A stretch of DNA of 64,000 bases. It comes from Streptomyces globisporus (GTDB lineage Bacteria > Actinomycetota > Actinomycetes > Streptomycetales > Streptomycetaceae). Below the pieces are notes generated by a model. It searched no databases and was not told the origin of the DNA. It saw only the letters and a list, made by a program, of their open reading frames with translations. The stretch is taken from positions 124,001 to 188,000 of the forward strand of contig BMTG01000008.1 in assembly GCA_014649555.1 (NCBI GenBank). The letters run 5' to 3'. The position numbers and the translations under genes are program-made. Positions 24,531 through 34,400 of the stretch are shown one piece after another (within the stretch, counting starts at the first letter, position 1; every line of letters begins with the position of its first letter).

Positions 24531-27500
24531 ATGCAAACATCAACGCGCATGAGAGCGGCAGCAGTTGCTGCACTGCTCGGACTGCTCGCGGCCCTCTCGG
24601 GGCCCGGCGGGGCCCACGCCGACGAGGCCCCGCCGGAGAGCACGGAGACCACCACCGTCGGGGACGTGACCGGCTTCCGCGCGGACGGGGCGGTCTACCG
24701 GCTGACCGCCGGGCAGGCCGAGGCCCGGGTCAGCTTCGTCTCGGACGAGACCTTCCGCATCGAGCTCGCCCCGGACGGCAAGTTCACCGACCCCACCGGC
24801 GACGACATCGTCCTGCCGCAGGGCGAGCCGCCCCGGACCCGCTGGAAGGAGCGCGGCGACCGCTACGAGCTGTCGACGGGCGAGGTCACCCTGCGGGCCT
24901 ACAAGAAGCCGCTGCGCTTCGCCCTGCACCGGGCGGACGGCAGCCGCATCTGGTCCGAGACGAAGGGCCTCAGCTGGACCGGCGAGAAGACCGTCCAGAC
25001 CCTGGCCCGGGGCGCGAAGGAACAGTTCTACGGGGCCGGGATGCAGAACGGCCGCGGCAACACCACCCACCGCGACAAGACCGTCGAGGTCGCCGTCGAC
25101 TACAACTGGGACGACGGCGGCCACCCCAACTCCGTGCCGTTCTACCTCTCGTCGGCCGGCTACGGCGTCTTCCGCAACACCTACGCCCCGGGCACCTACG
25201 CGTTCACCGACCCGGTGACGACCAGTGCGAAGGAACAGCGCTTCGACGCCTACTACTTCGCGGGCGAGGGGACCGACGCCGCCAAGGACGTCATCGGCCA
25301 GTACACCGACCTCACCGGCAAGCCGTTCCTGCCGCCCGTGTACGGCATGGAGATCGGTGACGCCGACTGCTACCTCCACAACGCCAACCGGGGCGAGCGC
25401 CGCACCCTGGACTCGCTGAAGGTCGCCGACGGTTACGTCGAGAACGACATGCCGAACGGCTGGATGCTCGTCAACGACGGCTACGGCTGCGGCTACGAGG
25501 ACCTGGAGGAGACCGCCCAGGGGCTGAAGGACCGCAAGATGGAGCTGGGTCTGTGGACCGAGGACGGCATCGAGAACCTCGAAGCCCAGGTCAAGGCCGG
25601 CCAGCGGGTCGCCAAGCTGGACGTCGCCTGGGTCGGCCCCGGCTACAAGTTCGCCCTCGACGCCTGCAAGGACGCCTACCAGGGCATCGAGGACCACAGC
25701 GACGCCCGAGGCTTCACCTGGGCCCCCGAGAGCTGGGCGGGCGCACAGCGCTGCGGTGTCCAGTGGTCCGGCGACCAGTCCGGCACCTGGGAGTACATCC
25801 GCTGGCAGATCCCCACCTACGCGGGCGCCACCATGTCCGGACTCGCCTACACCACCGGTGACATCGACGGGATCTTCGGCGGCAGCGCCAAGACGTACAC
25901 CCGCGACCTCCAGTGGAAGATGTTCCTCGGCACCACGATGACCATGGACGGCTGGGCCCCCATGGACAAGCAGCCCTTCCGCTACGGGGAGCCCTACACC
26001 TCGGTCAACCGCGACTACCTCAAGCTCAAGGAGTCGCTGCTGCCCTACCAGTACAGCTACGCCCACGAGGCCACCAAGACCGGTGTCGGCATGGTCCGCC
26101 CGCTGGTCCTCGAATACCCGGACGACCCGAAGGCGTCCACGGAAGCCGCGAAGTACGAGTTCCTCTCCGGCGAGCGCTTCCTCGTGGCGCCCGTCTACCA
26201 GGACGCCACCGAGCGCAAGGACATCTACCTCCCCAAGGGCACCTGGATCGACTACTGGAGCGGCCGCACCTACGAGGGCCCCACCACCATCGACTCCTAC
26301 AGCGCCCCGCTCGACACCCTGCCGCTCTTCGTGAAGGCGGGCGCGGCCGTCCCGATGTGGCCGGGCATCCGCTCGTACCGCGACCGCACCGCCGACTCCC
26401 CGCTGGCCTGGGACGTCTACCCGCAGGGGAACACCTCCTTCACCCTGTACGAGGACGACGGCGTCACCCGCGAGCACCGCGACGGGAAGTACGCCACCCA
26501 GCGCGCCGACGTCCGCGCCCCGAAGCACGGCGCGGGCGACGTCTCCGTCACGATCAACGAGAGCCGGGGCAGCTTCACCGGCAAACAGACCGTCCGTCCC
26601 TACGAGTTCACCGTCCACACCGGCTCCGAGCCGCGTGCGGTGAAGCTGGACCGGACGCTGCCCGAGCTGACCTCGAAGGCCGCGTACGACAAGGCCCGCC
26701 AGGGCTGGTGGTACGACCGTGACGACCGGGGCGGCGTGGTGCACGTGAAGACCGCGCCGCTGAGCACCGCGAAGAAGTTCACGGTCAAGCTCCTGGGCAC
26801 CAGCGCGGTCGGCGGCAAGAAGGCCTCGGCGGCCGCCGCCCTCACCGCCCCCACGGGCCAGGAGGCCGGAGCGGGCACGCCCGGCACGGTCCAGGTCGAC
26901 GTGACCGCCGGCCGGTCCGACCTCACCGACACCACGGTCTCCCTCCAGGTCCCCGAGGGCTGGCGGACCGCCACCGCGAAGGTCCCGGGCCGCATCCCGG
27001 CGGGCGCCACCCGCCGGGTCGAGGTGGCGCTCACCCCGGCGAAGGACGCCGAGGTGCGCGAGACCCGGCTCACCGCACTGGCCCGCTACGGGGTCGCCGG
27101 GGAGACCCGCACGAGTCAGCAGCGGCTCGCCGTGTCCGTCCTGCCACCGGCCCCCGAGGGCGAGGCATGGGCGAGCGATCTCGTCTGGCTCTCCGAGAGC
27201 AACGGTTACGGCCCGGCAGAACGCGACCGCTCCAACGGGGAGTCGGGTGCTGACGACGGGAAGACGCTGACGCTCGCGGGGAAGACGTACGAGAAGGGGA
27301 TCGGCACCCACGCCGACTCCGACATCGCCGTCCATCTCGGCGGCCGCTGCACCGCGTTCACCGCCGACATCGGGATCGACGACGAGATCAACGGCTACGG
27401 AGAGGTCGCGTTCTCCGTGGAGGGCGACGGCAAGGTGCTGTGGACCTCACCGAAACTGACCGGCGCCTCGGCGACCGTGCCGGTGGACGTGAAGCTCGAC

Positions 27501-27596
27501 GGCGTACACCAGGTGCGGCTGAAGGTCACCGACACCAACGGGTCCAAGACGGGCGACCACGGCGACTGGGCGGCGGCGAAGTTCCACTGCGCCTGA
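24531..27596 (+). CDS. Secreted GH31-family glycoside hydrolase with C-terminal NPCBM domain
   Basis: A 1021-residue exoenzyme. The signal peptide spans residues 1-30 (cleavage after AHA). An N-terminal beta-sandwich is followed by a GH31 barrel (about 260-600). The probable nucleophile is D364 in KLDVAW, and the probable acid/base is D415 in WSGDQSGTWEYIRWQIP. GH31 C-terminal features are SGERFLVAPVYQ, LPKGTWIDYWSG and LYEDDGVT. Residues about 880-1021 (WASDLVWLSESNGYG to NGSKTGDHGDW) form an NPCBM-type carbohydrate-binding module. An alpha-glycan or alpha-galactoside substrate is likely but cannot be fixed. ATG 24531 has no strong ribosome site; ATG 24549 is an alternative. Confidence 0.87.
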   Translation: MQTSTRMRAAAVAALLGLLAALSGPGGAHADEAPPESTETTTVGDVTGFRADGAVYRLTAGQAEARVSFVSDETFRIELAPDGKFTDPTGDDIVLPQGEPPRTRWKERGDRYELSTGEVTLRAYKKPLRFALHRADGSRIWSETKGLSWTGEKTVQTLARGAKEQFYGAGMQNGRGNTTHRDKTVEVAVDYNWDDGGHPNSVPFYLSSAGYGVFRNTYAPGTYAFTDPVTTSAKEQRFDAYYFAGEGTDAAKDVIGQYTDLTGKPFLPPVYGMEIGDADCYLHNANRGERRTLDSLKVADGYVENDMPNGWMLVNDGYGCGYEDLEETAQGLKDRKMELGLWTEDGIENLEAQVKAGQRVAKLDVAWVGPGYKFALDACKDAYQGIEDHSDARGFTWAPESWAGAQRCGVQWSGDQSGTWEYIRWQIPTYAGATMSGLAYTTGDIDGIFGGSAKTYTRDLQWKMFLGTTMTMDGWAPMDKQPFRYGEPYTSVNRDYLKLKESLLPYQYSYAHEATKTGVGMVRPLVLEYPDDPKASTEAAKYEFLSGERFLVAPVYQDATERKDIYLPKGTWIDYWSGRTYEGPTTIDSYSAPLDTLPLFVKAGAAVPMWPGIRSYRDRTADSPLAWDVYPQGNTSFTLYEDDGVTREHRDGKYATQRADVRAPKHGAGDVSVTINESRGSFTGKQTVRPYEFTVHTGSEPRAVKLDRTLPELTSKAAYDKARQGWWYDRDDRGGVVHVKTAPLSTAKKFTVKLLGTSAVGGKKASAAAALTAPTGQEAGAGTPGTVQVDVTAGRSDLTDTTVSLQVPEGWRTATAKVPGRIPAGATRRVEVALTPAKDAEVRETRLTALARYGVAGETRTSQQRLAVSVLPPAPEGEAWASDLVWLSESNGYGPAERDRSNGESGADDGKTLTLAGKTYEKGIGTHADSDIAVHLGGRCTAFTADIGIDDEINGYGEVAFSVEGDGKVLWTSPKLTGASATVPVDVKLDGVHQVRLKVTDTNGSKTGDHGDWAAAKFHCA

Positions 27597-27619
27597 GCCA
27601 GTACCGGGGCGCGTGAACA

Positions 27620-27656
27620 GGGGCGCCGCACGGGACCATCTCCCGTGCGGCGCCCC
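27620..27656. terminator. Bidirectional terminator between the GH31 and PAC2 genes
   Basis: A 16-bp perfect stem (27620-27635 with 27641-27656) around loop CCATC, 24 bases after the GH31 stop and 19 bases from the convergent PAC2 stop. Confidence 0.82.
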
Positions 27657-27674
27657 GCTGTTCGCCACAGGCCC

Positions 27675-28736
27675 TCAGCCCTCGCCGTCCTCCTCGGGAC
27701 GGCCGCCGGAGCCTTCCTCGCCGTCGGGCCCCGACGCGTCGTCAGAACCCTTGGCGCCCTTCTCGTCGGAAGCCTTTCCGCGTCCCGTCTCCGGGCGCGG
27801 CGGCTTCGGCGGGCGGGTGCGGCCGCTGGACGGATCGCGCAGATAGGAGACGTCCCCGGTCTCCGTGGCATGGCCGCCCGGCCCCTGCCCGGGACCGCCG
27901 TCCCGCCGCCGCAGATACCGCTCGAACTCCCGGGCGATGGCCTCGCCGGACGCCTCGGGCAGCTCTGCGGTGTCCCGCGCCTCCTCCAGCGTCTGCACGT
28001 ACTCCGCGACCTCGCTGTCCTCCGAGGCCAGCTGGTCCACCCCGAGCTGCCAGGCCCGCGCGTCCTCGGGCAGTTCGCCCAGCGGGATGCGGAGCCCGAT
28101 CAGGTCCTCGAGACGGTTCAGCAGGGCCAGCGTCGCCTTCGGGTTCGGCGGCTGCGACACATAGTGCGGGACCGCCGCCCACAGGCTGACCGCGGGCACC
28201 CCGGCGTGCGTGCACGCCTCCTGGAGGACCCCGACGATGCCCGTGGGCCCCTCGTACCGCGTCTCCTCCAGGTCCATCGTCCGCGCCAGGTCCGCGTCGG
28301 AGGTGACCCCGCTCACCGGCACCGGCCGGGTGTGCGGGGTGTCACCGAGCAACGCGCCCAGGATGACGACCATTTCGACGCCCAGCTCATGGGCGAAGCC
28401 GAGGATCTCGTTGCAGAACGACCGCCAGCGCATCGACGGTTCGATCCCGCGCACCAGGACCAGGTCGCGGGGCTTCTCGCCGCCCACCCGCACCACGGAC
28501 AGCCGCGTCGTCGGCCAGGTGATCTTCCGCGTGTTGCCGTCCAGCCACACCGTGGGCCGGTTGACCTGGAAGTCGTAGTAGTCCTCGGCGTCGAGCGCCG
28601 CGAACACCTCGCCCTTCCACTCCCGGTCCAGATGACCGACCGCTGTGGAGGCGGCGTCCCCGGCGTCGTTCCAGCCTTCGAACGCGGCCACCATGACCGG
28701 GTCGACCAGCTCGGGCACCGACTCGAGCTCGATCAC
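27675..28736 (-). CDS. PAC2-family (proteasome assembly chaperone-like) protein
   Basis: A 353-residue protein starting at GTG 28736, preceded by the strong site GGAAGGAGG. The fold signature is AAFEGWNDAGDAASTAV, then VLVRGIEPSMRWRSFC, LGALLGDTPHTRPVPV and SLWAAVPHYVSQPPNPKATLALL. These belong to the PAC2 superfamily, named for a eukaryotic proteasome assembly chaperone; the bacterial role is not established. The C-terminal 75 residues are Gly/Pro/Asp/Lys-rich and disordered. Its presence 19 kb from a Pup-proteasome locus is notable, but gene order does not link them. A 16-bp near-palindrome CTCCATACGTACGGAG (28756-28771) lies just upstream of the ribosome site. Confidence 0.85.
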   Translation of the reverse strand: MIELESVPELVDPVMVAAFEGWNDAGDAASTAVGHLDREWKGEVFAALDAEDYYDFQVNRPTVWLDGNTRKITWPTTRLSVVRVGGEKPRDLVLVRGIEPSMRWRSFCNEILGFAHELGVEMVVILGALLGDTPHTRPVPVSGVTSDADLARTMDLEETRYEGPTGIVGVLQEACTHAGVPAVSLWAAVPHYVSQPPNPKATLALLNRLEDLIGLRIPLGELPEDARAWQLGVDQLASEDSEVAEYVQTLEEARDTAELPEASGEAIAREFERYLRRRDGGPGQGPGGHATETGDVSYLRDPSSGRTRPPKPPRPETGRGKASDEKGAKGSDDASGPDGEEGSGGRPEEDGEG

Positions 28737-28836
28737 CCGGGCCTCCTTCCGATGTCTCCATACGTACGGAGCAACCTTACGGCTTCCCGGGCCCCCGGCC
28801 GCAGCCCTCTTGCACGGCCGGGTGAACACTGTTCGA

Positions 28837-29895
28837 TCAGTCCCGCAGCGGGGACGGCGCCTCCCGGCGCACCACCGGGGCGATCTCCTCCGCGAACCGC
28901 TGGAGCGTCTCCACCTGCTCGGGACGGCCCAGCCCGAAGCCGTCCACGGTGATCGACTGGAGGTCGTGGCGGTAGACCTCGTGCCAGCCGAGGATCTTGT
29001 CGATGATCTGCTGCGGACTGCCGATCAGCTGCGGGCCGCCCGCGATCGCCTCCTCGATCGTGCGGAAGGGGGTGTTGTAGCCGGCCTTGCCCGCCAGATG
29101 CGGCTTGAACGTCTGCCGCACCCGCGCCTCGTACAGCTCCTTGTACCGCGTGACGGCCGCCTGCGAGCTTTCCGCGATGAGCAGCCCGCCCGATCCCGCC
29201 GCGACCTTCGCGTCCGCCGGATCGTGCCCGTACGCCTCGAACCGCTCCCGGTAGTGGGCGATGAGCTTCGCGTACGCCTCACGGGGCTGGACGGCGTTCG
29301 CCGTGAACAGCGGGTCGCCGTGCTTCGCCGCCAGCTCGGGGGAGTTGAGGCTGGTGGCCGAGCCGTGCCAGATCCGGGGGAGACCGTCGTACGGACGCGG
29401 CACGGTCGTCACGTTCTTCAGCGGCGGGCGGAACTCGCCCTCCCAGTCGACGCCTTCCTCGGTCCAGAGCCGGCGCAGCAGCTCGTACTTCTCCTTCTGG
29501 AGGTCCCACTGCCGCTCCTCCTCCAGGCCGAACAGGTCGAAGTGGCCCGCCTCCGCGCCCTTGCCGACGACCAGTTCGACACGGCCCCGGGAGATCTGGT
29601 CGAGCGTCGCGAAGTCCTCCGCCACCCGGACCGGATCGAGGATCGCGACGACGGTCACGCCGGTGAGCAGCCGGATGGTGCTCGTCCGGGCCGCGATGGC
29701 GCCCAGCACCACGTTCGGGCTGGAGGAGAGGAAGGCGCCCGCGTGCCGTTCGCCGACGGAGTAGGCGTCGAAGCCGAGCCGCTCCGCCACCGAGGCCGTA
29801 TCGATCACTTCTTCGAACCGGTCGGCGGCGGAGGGCAGGTCACCGGTCAGCGGGTGCGGGTCGTGACCGATCAGGGAGAGCACGGAGAATCGCAT
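28837..29895 (-). CDS. LLM-class flavin-dependent oxidoreductase
   Basis: A 352-residue luciferase-like protein starting at ATG 29895, with GTGGAG about 6 bases upstream; the longer open frame upstream is not protein-like. Typical segments are SVGERHAGAFLSSSPNVVLGAIAARTSTIRL, DQISRGRVELVVGKGAEAGHFDLFG and GSPQQIIDKILGWHEVY. It is a bacterial-luciferase-like monooxygenase using reduced FMN. The substrate is unknown. It lies downstream of the glp operon on the same strand but is separated by a long terminator. Confidence 0.87.
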   Translation of the reverse strand: MRFSVLSLIGHDPHPLTGDLPSAADRFEEVIDTASVAERLGFDAYSVGERHAGAFLSSSPNVVLGAIAARTSTIRLLTGVTVVAILDPVRVAEDFATLDQISRGRVELVVGKGAEAGHFDLFGLEEERQWDLQKEKYELLRRLWTEEGVDWEGEFRPPLKNVTTVPRPYDGLPRIWHGSATSLNSPELAAKHGDPLFTANAVQPREAYAKLIAHYRERFEAYGHDPADAKVAAGSGGLLIAESSQAAVTRYKELYEARVRQTFKPHLAGKAGYNTPFRTIEEAIAGGPQLIGSPQQIIDKILGWHEVYRHDLQSITVDGFGLGRPEQVETLQRFAEEIAPVVRREAPSPLRD

Positions 29896-29963
29896 GAACT
29901 CCACTGTCCCCGCGGCACGTTGCACGCGTATGGCGGGAGTGTGGCACCCGGCCGGTGTCCCGC

Positions 29964-30017
29964 GGGTACGCGGACGGGGACGGCTCCCGTGAGGAAGCCG
30001 CCCCCGTCCGCGTACCC
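29964..30017 (-). terminator. Terminator of the glycerol operon
   Basis: A 16-bp perfect outer stem (29964-29979 with 30002-30017) encloses a second stem CGGCT/AGCCG, downstream of glpD on the minus strand. Confidence 0.8.
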
Positions 30018-30037
30018 GTGGGGGGTGGGCCGGTGGA

Positions 30038-31648
30038 TCAGTCCCGGTCGGCCAGCAGCTTCTCGACGCCGTCACGGACGTCGTCCGTCGCCAGGCCCCG
30101 GATGGTCAGCGTGGTCCGGCGGCGCAGCACGTCGTCCGCCGTCTCGGCCCACTCGTGGTCCCGGGCGTAGGCGACCTGGGCCCAGATCTCCGGGGCGTCC
30201 GGGTGCACGCGCTCGGCCAGCTCCGGGTTCTCGTTCGCCAGCCGGGCGATGTCGAAGGCGAGCGAGCCGTAGTGCGTGGCCAGGTGCCGGGCGGTGTCCG
30301 GCGCCATACGCGGGCCGGGCGCCGGGCCGTCGATGAGCAGCCGGTGGGCGACCGCGTTCGGGTTGGCGATACCGGGGAGCGGCAGCTTCCGCGGCAGCCG
30401 GTTCATCGGCTCCATGTCCTCGGCCAGCGGGTGCCCGGGCAGGGCGGCCAGCTTGTTCATGACGGTGCGTCCGATGTGGCGGAAGGTCGTCCACTTGCCG
30501 CCCGCGACCGACAGCATCCCGCCGCGGCCCTCGGTGACGACCGTCTCGCGCTTGGCCTTGGAGGTGTCGCCGGGCCCGCCGGGCAGCACCCGCAGACCGG
30601 CGAAGGAGTAGGTGATCAGATCGCGCGAGAGCTGCTGGTCCTTGATCGAGAACGCCGCCTCGTCGAGGATCTGCGCGGTGTCGGCCTCGGTCACCGAGAC
30701 GTCCGCCGGGTCGCCCTCGTACTCCTCGTCCGTCGTGCCGAGGAGCAGCATGTCCTCCCACGGCAGCGCGAACGTGATGCGGTACTTGTCGATCGGGGTG
30801 GCCAGCGCCGCCCGCCACGGCCGGGTCCGCTTGAGGACCAGGTGCGCGCCCTTGGAGAGGCGGATGGAGGGGGCCGCGTTCGGGTCCTCCATCTTGCGGA
30901 GGTGGTCGACCCAGGGGCCGGTGGCGTTCAGCACGAGCCGGGCGTCGACGCCGAACTCGGTGCCGTCGGTGCTGTCCTTCAGCTCGGCGCCGGTGACCCG
31001 GCCCCGGGTGAAGCGGAGCCCGGTGACGGCCGCGTGGTTGAGGACGACCGCGCCGGCGTCGACGGCCGCGCGGACCGTCATCAGCGCCATGCGGGCGTCG
31101 TTCATCTGGTCGTCGCGGTAGACCGCGACCGCCTTCAGGTCGTCCGTCCGCAGCTCGGGCACGTCGCGCTGGGCCTTGGCCGGGGAGATGACATGGCCGA
31201 CGCCGTCGCCGAACGCGGAGAGCGCGGAGTAGGCGAAGACGCCCGCGCCGAGCTTGGCCGCGCCGTGCGGGCCGCCCTTGTAGACGGGCAGGTAGAAGGT
31301 GAGCGGGTTGGCCAGGTGCGGGGCCACCTCGCGGGAGACCGCGCGCCGCTCGAAGTGGTTCTCCGCGACCAGCTTGACCGCGCCGGTCTGGAGGTAGCGC
31401 AGACCGCCGTGGAGGAGCTTGGAGGAGGCGGAGGAGGTGGCGCCGGCGAAGTCGCCGGCGTCCACCAGAGCCACCCGCAGCCCGGACTGCGCGGCATGCC
31501 AGGCGGTGGAGATGCCCAGGATGCCGCCGCCGATGACCAGGAGGTCGTACGTGGCCCGGGACAGCTGGTCCCGGGTCTCGGCGCGGCTCGGCAGCGAGCC
31601 GGAGGCCGGGTGCGTTCCGAGGGCGGGAACGCTCTGCAGGGTGGTCAT
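30038..31648 (-). CDS. glpD: Aerobic glycerol-3-phosphate dehydrogenase
   Basis: A 536-residue FAD enzyme that oxidises glycerol-3-phosphate to dihydroxyacetone phosphate at the membrane. It starts at ATG 31648 after GAGGAGC. The FAD-binding motif GGGILG is at residues 40-45, followed by ALVDAGDFAGATSSASSKLLHGGLRYL, a GlpD signature. LNATGPWVDHL, RLSKGAHLVL, LLLGTTDEEY and SVAGGKWTTFRHIGRTV are also diagnostic. The C-terminal helical domain (about 400-536) is present. It is the last gene of glpF-glpK-glpD; only 14 bp separate it from glpK. It corresponds to gylB-type genes of Streptomyces. Confidence 0.95.
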   Translation of the reverse strand: MTTLQSVPALGTHPASGSLPSRAETRDQLSRATYDLLVIGGGILGISTAWHAAQSGLRVALVDAGDFAGATSSASSKLLHGGLRYLQTGAVKLVAENHFERRAVSREVAPHLANPLTFYLPVYKGGPHGAAKLGAGVFAYSALSAFGDGVGHVISPAKAQRDVPELRTDDLKAVAVYRDDQMNDARMALMTVRAAVDAGAVVLNHAAVTGLRFTRGRVTGAELKDSTDGTEFGVDARLVLNATGPWVDHLRKMEDPNAAPSIRLSKGAHLVLKRTRPWRAALATPIDKYRITFALPWEDMLLLGTTDEEYEGDPADVSVTEADTAQILDEAAFSIKDQQLSRDLITYSFAGLRVLPGGPGDTSKAKRETVVTEGRGGMLSVAGGKWTTFRHIGRTVMNKLAALPGHPLAEDMEPMNRLPRKLPLPGIANPNAVAHRLLIDGPAPGPRMAPDTARHLATHYGSLAFDIARLANENPELAERVHPDAPEIWAQVAYARDHEWAETADDVLRRRTTLTIRGLATDDVRDGVEKLLADRD

Positions 31649-31662
31649 GGTGATGCTCCTCG

Positions 31663-33207
31663 TCAGCTTTCTTCGTCCTCGACCCAGCCCATGGTCCGTT
31701 CGACGGCCTTGAGCCAGCTCTTGTACTCGCGGGCACGGGTGTCCGCGTCCATGCGGGGTGTCCACTCGGCGGCCCGGCGCCAGTTGGCGCGCAGCGCGTC
31801 GGTGTCCGGCCAGAAGCCGACGGCGAGACCGGCGGCGTAGGCGGCGCCGAGGCAGGTGGTCTCGGCGACCATGGGGCGCACCACGGGCGCGTCCAGGAAG
31901 TCGGCGAGCGTCTGCATCAGCAGGTTGTTGGACGTCATGCCGCCGTCGACCTTGAGCGCGGTCAGCTCGACGCCGGAGTCCTTCGTCATGGCGTCGCTGA
32001 TCTCGCGGGTCTGCCAGGCGGTGGCCTCCAGGACTGCACGGGCGATGTGCGCCTTGGTGACGTAACGGGTGAGACCGGTGATGACACCACGGGCGTCGGG
32101 GCGCCAGTAGGGGGCGAACAGTCCGGAGAAGGCGGGCACGAAGTACGCGCCGCCGTTGTCCTCGACCGAGGAGGCCAGCGTCTCGATCTCGGCGGCCGAC
32201 TTGATCAGGCCCATCTGGTCGCGCATCCACTGCACCAGCGAACCGGTGACCGCGATGGAGCCCTCCAGCGCGTACACCGGGGGCTTGTCGCCGATCTGGT
32301 AGCCGACGGTGGTGAGCAGCCCGTTGTACGAGTTGACCGGGGTGCCACCGGTGTTCATCAGCATGAAGGTGCCGGTGCCGTAGGTGGACTTGGCCTCGCC
32401 CTCGGCGAAACAGGTCTGGCCGAACAGCGCCGCCTGCTGGTCGCCGAGCGCGGAGGCGACCGGGACCCCGTCGAGGATGCCGCCCTTGGCGTGGCCGTAC
32501 ACCTCGGCGGAGGAGCGGATCTCGGGGAGCACCTCGGCCGGGATGCCGATGGAGGAGAGGATCTTCTCGTCCCACTCCATCCGGTGCAGGTTCATCAGGA
32601 GGGTGCGCGAGGCGTTGGTGACGTCGGTGACGTGGACGCCGCCGTCGGTGCCGCCGGTGAGGTTCCAGATGACCCAGGAGTCCATGGTGCCGAAGAGGAT
32701 GTCGCCGCGCTCGGCGCGCTCGCGCAGCCCCTCGACGTTGTCGAGCAGCCAGCGGACCTTGGGGCCCGCGAAGTACGAGGCGAGCGGCAGCCCGGTCTCG
32801 CGGCGGAACCGGTCCTGGCCCACGTTGCGGCCGAGCTCCTTGCAGAGCGCGTCGGTGCGGGTGTCCTGCCAGACCAGGGCGTTGTGCACCGGCTCACCGG
32901 TGTTCTTGTCCCACAGCAGGGTGGTCTCGCGCTGGTTGGTGATGCCGATCGCCTTGACGTCGGCGGAGGTGATGCCGGCCTTGACGATGGCCCCGGCGAC
33001 GACCTCCTGGACGTTCTCCCAGATCTCGGTCGCGTCGTGCTCGACCCAGCCCGGCTTCGGGAAGATCTGCTCGTGCTCCTTCTGGTCGACGGAGACGATC
33101 CGGCCGTCCTTGTCGAAGACGATGCAGCGGCTGGAGGTGGTGCCCTGGTCGATGGCCGCGATGAACGGCCCGGTGCCATGGGTGCCGGTGGTGTGTGCGT
33201 CGGTCAC
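31663..33207 (-). CDS. glpK: Glycerol kinase
   Basis: The 514-residue FGGY-family kinase converts glycerol to glycerol-3-phosphate with ATP. It starts at GTG 33207. The phosphate-loop DQGTTSSR is at residues 20-27. [40 protein letters not shown] and [19 protein letters not shown] are hallmarks of GlpK. A typical actinobacterial form, it lacks the His that PTS phosphorylates in Firmicutes as far as can be judged by eye (not checked by alignment). It sits between glpF and glpD in the operon. Confidence 0.95.
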   Translation of the reverse strand: MTDAHTTGTHGTGPFIAAIDQGTTSSRCIVFDKDGRIVSVDQKEHEQIFPKPGWVEHDATEIWENVQEVVAGAIVKAGITSADVKAIGITNQRETTLLWDKNTGEPVHNALVWQDTRTDALCKELGRNVGQDRFRRETGLPLASYFAGPKVRWLLDNVEGLRERAERGDILFGTMDSWVIWNLTGGTDGGVHVTDVTNASRTLLMNLHRMEWDEKILSSIGIPAEVLPEIRSSAEVYGHAKGGILDGVPVASALGDQQAALFGQTCFAEGEAKSTYGTGTFMLMNTGGTPVNSYNGLLTTVGYQIGDKPPVYALEGSIAVTGSLVQWMRDQMGLIKSAAEIETLASSVEDNGGAYFVPAFSGLFAPYWRPDARGVITGLTRYVTKAHIARAVLEATAWQTREISDAMTKDSGVELTALKVDGGMTSNNLLMQTLADFLDAPVVRPMVAETTCLGAAYAAGLAVGFWPDTDALRANWRRAAEWTPRMDADTRAREYKSWLKAVERTMGWVEDEES

Positions 33208-33246
33208 GGTGTGCTCCCGGAAGTCTGTGAGGTGATGGGCGAGCGG

Positions 33247-34038
33247 CTAGGCGAAGGCGAGGTTGTAGAGCCCGCCGGCGAGTGCGCCGCCGACGAGCGG
33301 ACCCACGATGGGTACCCACGCGTAGCCCCAGTCCGAACCACCCTTGTTCGGCAGCGGCAGCAGGGCGTGCACGATGCGCGGACCGAGGTCGCGGACCGGG
33401 TTGATGGCGTAGCCGGTCGGGCCGCCGAGCGAGAGGCCGATGCCGACGACGACCAGGGCGGTGATCAGCGCGCCGAGCGTGCCGATGCCGTTGCCCCCGT
33501 CGTTGAGGCCCTGGGTCAGGATCGCCAGGACCAGCACGGCCGTCGCGATGATCTCGGTGATCACGTTCTGCACGCCGTTGCGGATCTCCGGACCGGTGGA
33601 GAAGATCCCGAGCACCGGGCCCGCCTTCGGGGCGGCGGTCTGGTCGACCATGCCCTCGTCGGTGGACTTGGTCCCGACGATCTCCGGGTCGGTCAGGTGG
33701 GCGTGGAACTGGCCGTAGTAGACCGCCCAGACCAGCAGGGCGCCGATCATCGCGCCGAGCAGCTGCGAGCCGAGGTAGAGGGGGACGTTGCCCCACTCCG
33801 TGCCGCCCTGGATTGCCAGGCCGACCGTGACCGCGGGGTTGAGGTGGGCGCCCGAGACGCCGCCGGCGAGATACGCGCCGGTCAGCACGGCGAAGCCCCA
33901 CCCGAAGGTGATGGCGAGCCAGCCCGCGTTCTGGGCCTTCGAGCGCTTCAGCGTGACGGCGGCACAGACACCGCCGCCGAGCAGGATGAGTACGGCGGTA
34001 CCTATGGTCTCGCCGATGAAAATGTCGGAGCTGGACAC
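33247..34038 (-). CDS. glpF: Glycerol uptake facilitator (MIP/aquaglyceroporin family)
   Basis: A 263-residue channel with six membrane segments, starting at GTG 34038 with AAAGGAG upstream. The first half-helix motif is the canonical NPA in [11 protein letters not shown]. The second reads NPV in [11 protein letters not shown], where E. coli GlpF has NPARD; the following RD is retained, which marks the glycerol-conducting subgroup. The extended loop with [27 protein letters not shown] is actinobacterial. It is the first gene of glpFKD and equals gylC-type genes. Confidence 0.93.
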   Translation of the reverse strand: MSSSDIFIGETIGTAVLILLGGGVCAAVTLKRSKAQNAGWLAITFGWGFAVLTGAYLAGGVSGAHLNPAVTVGLAIQGGTEWGNVPLYLGSQLLGAMIGALLVWAVYYGQFHAHLTDPEIVGTKSTDEGMVDQTAAPKAGPVLGIFSTGPEIRNGVQNVITEIIATAVLVLAILTQGLNDGGNGIGTLGALITALVVVGIGLSLGGPTGYAINPVRDLGPRIVHALLPLPNKGGSDWGYAWVPIVGPLVGGALAGGLYNLAFA

Positions 34039-34400
34039 CCGCGACTCCTTTGTCCTTCGTCCAGGGGAGAGCGGATCACCGGTCCCGCCGGTGTTCCGCG
34101 CCCCAGGTGGGTATCCACGAAGCGTGGGCAACCCACCTGTATGGGCTTGACCGGCCCTTGGCACTGTCACACCCTAACGCGTATTGCCGTTAGGCGTTCG
34201 ACAATGCCGACCGTTGAACGGCAGTGTTTCCCCGAAGTGAAGGAAGCGTCAAGGGTTCTGTGGTCCACGACTCGGTGCGCGACGGGATCGTTACCGGCCG
34301 GTGTCGGACGGGCCGGGGCGTGGATGTGCTCGGGCCCGGATGCGCCGGGGTGTGGGCGTGCCGGGCGTGGGCCAACCGGCCCCCGCGAGGGCGTGCGCCG
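34039..34400. promoter_or_regulatory. Control region of glpFKD with candidate GylR operators
   Basis: This 362-bp gap separates gylR from glpF on the minus strand. It contains GTTCGACAATGCCGACC at 34196-34212, which shares TTCGACAATGC(C/T)GA with a site in front of gylR (35188-35204). An inverted repeat CTAACG/CGTTAG (34174-34193) lies next to it. Both lie about 135-165 bp upstream of the glpF start, leaving a long leader. GylR is known to repress the gyl operon and itself in S. coelicolor, so a shared motif is expected. Nothing else was recognised; 34220-34400 looks featureless. Confidence 0.55.

Noticed and set aside
27675-28736. PAC2 protein as a partner of the proteasome locus
   Set aside because: The name comes from a eukaryotic chaperone. 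It is 19 kb from arc with many unrelated genes between, so linkage is not supported by context.
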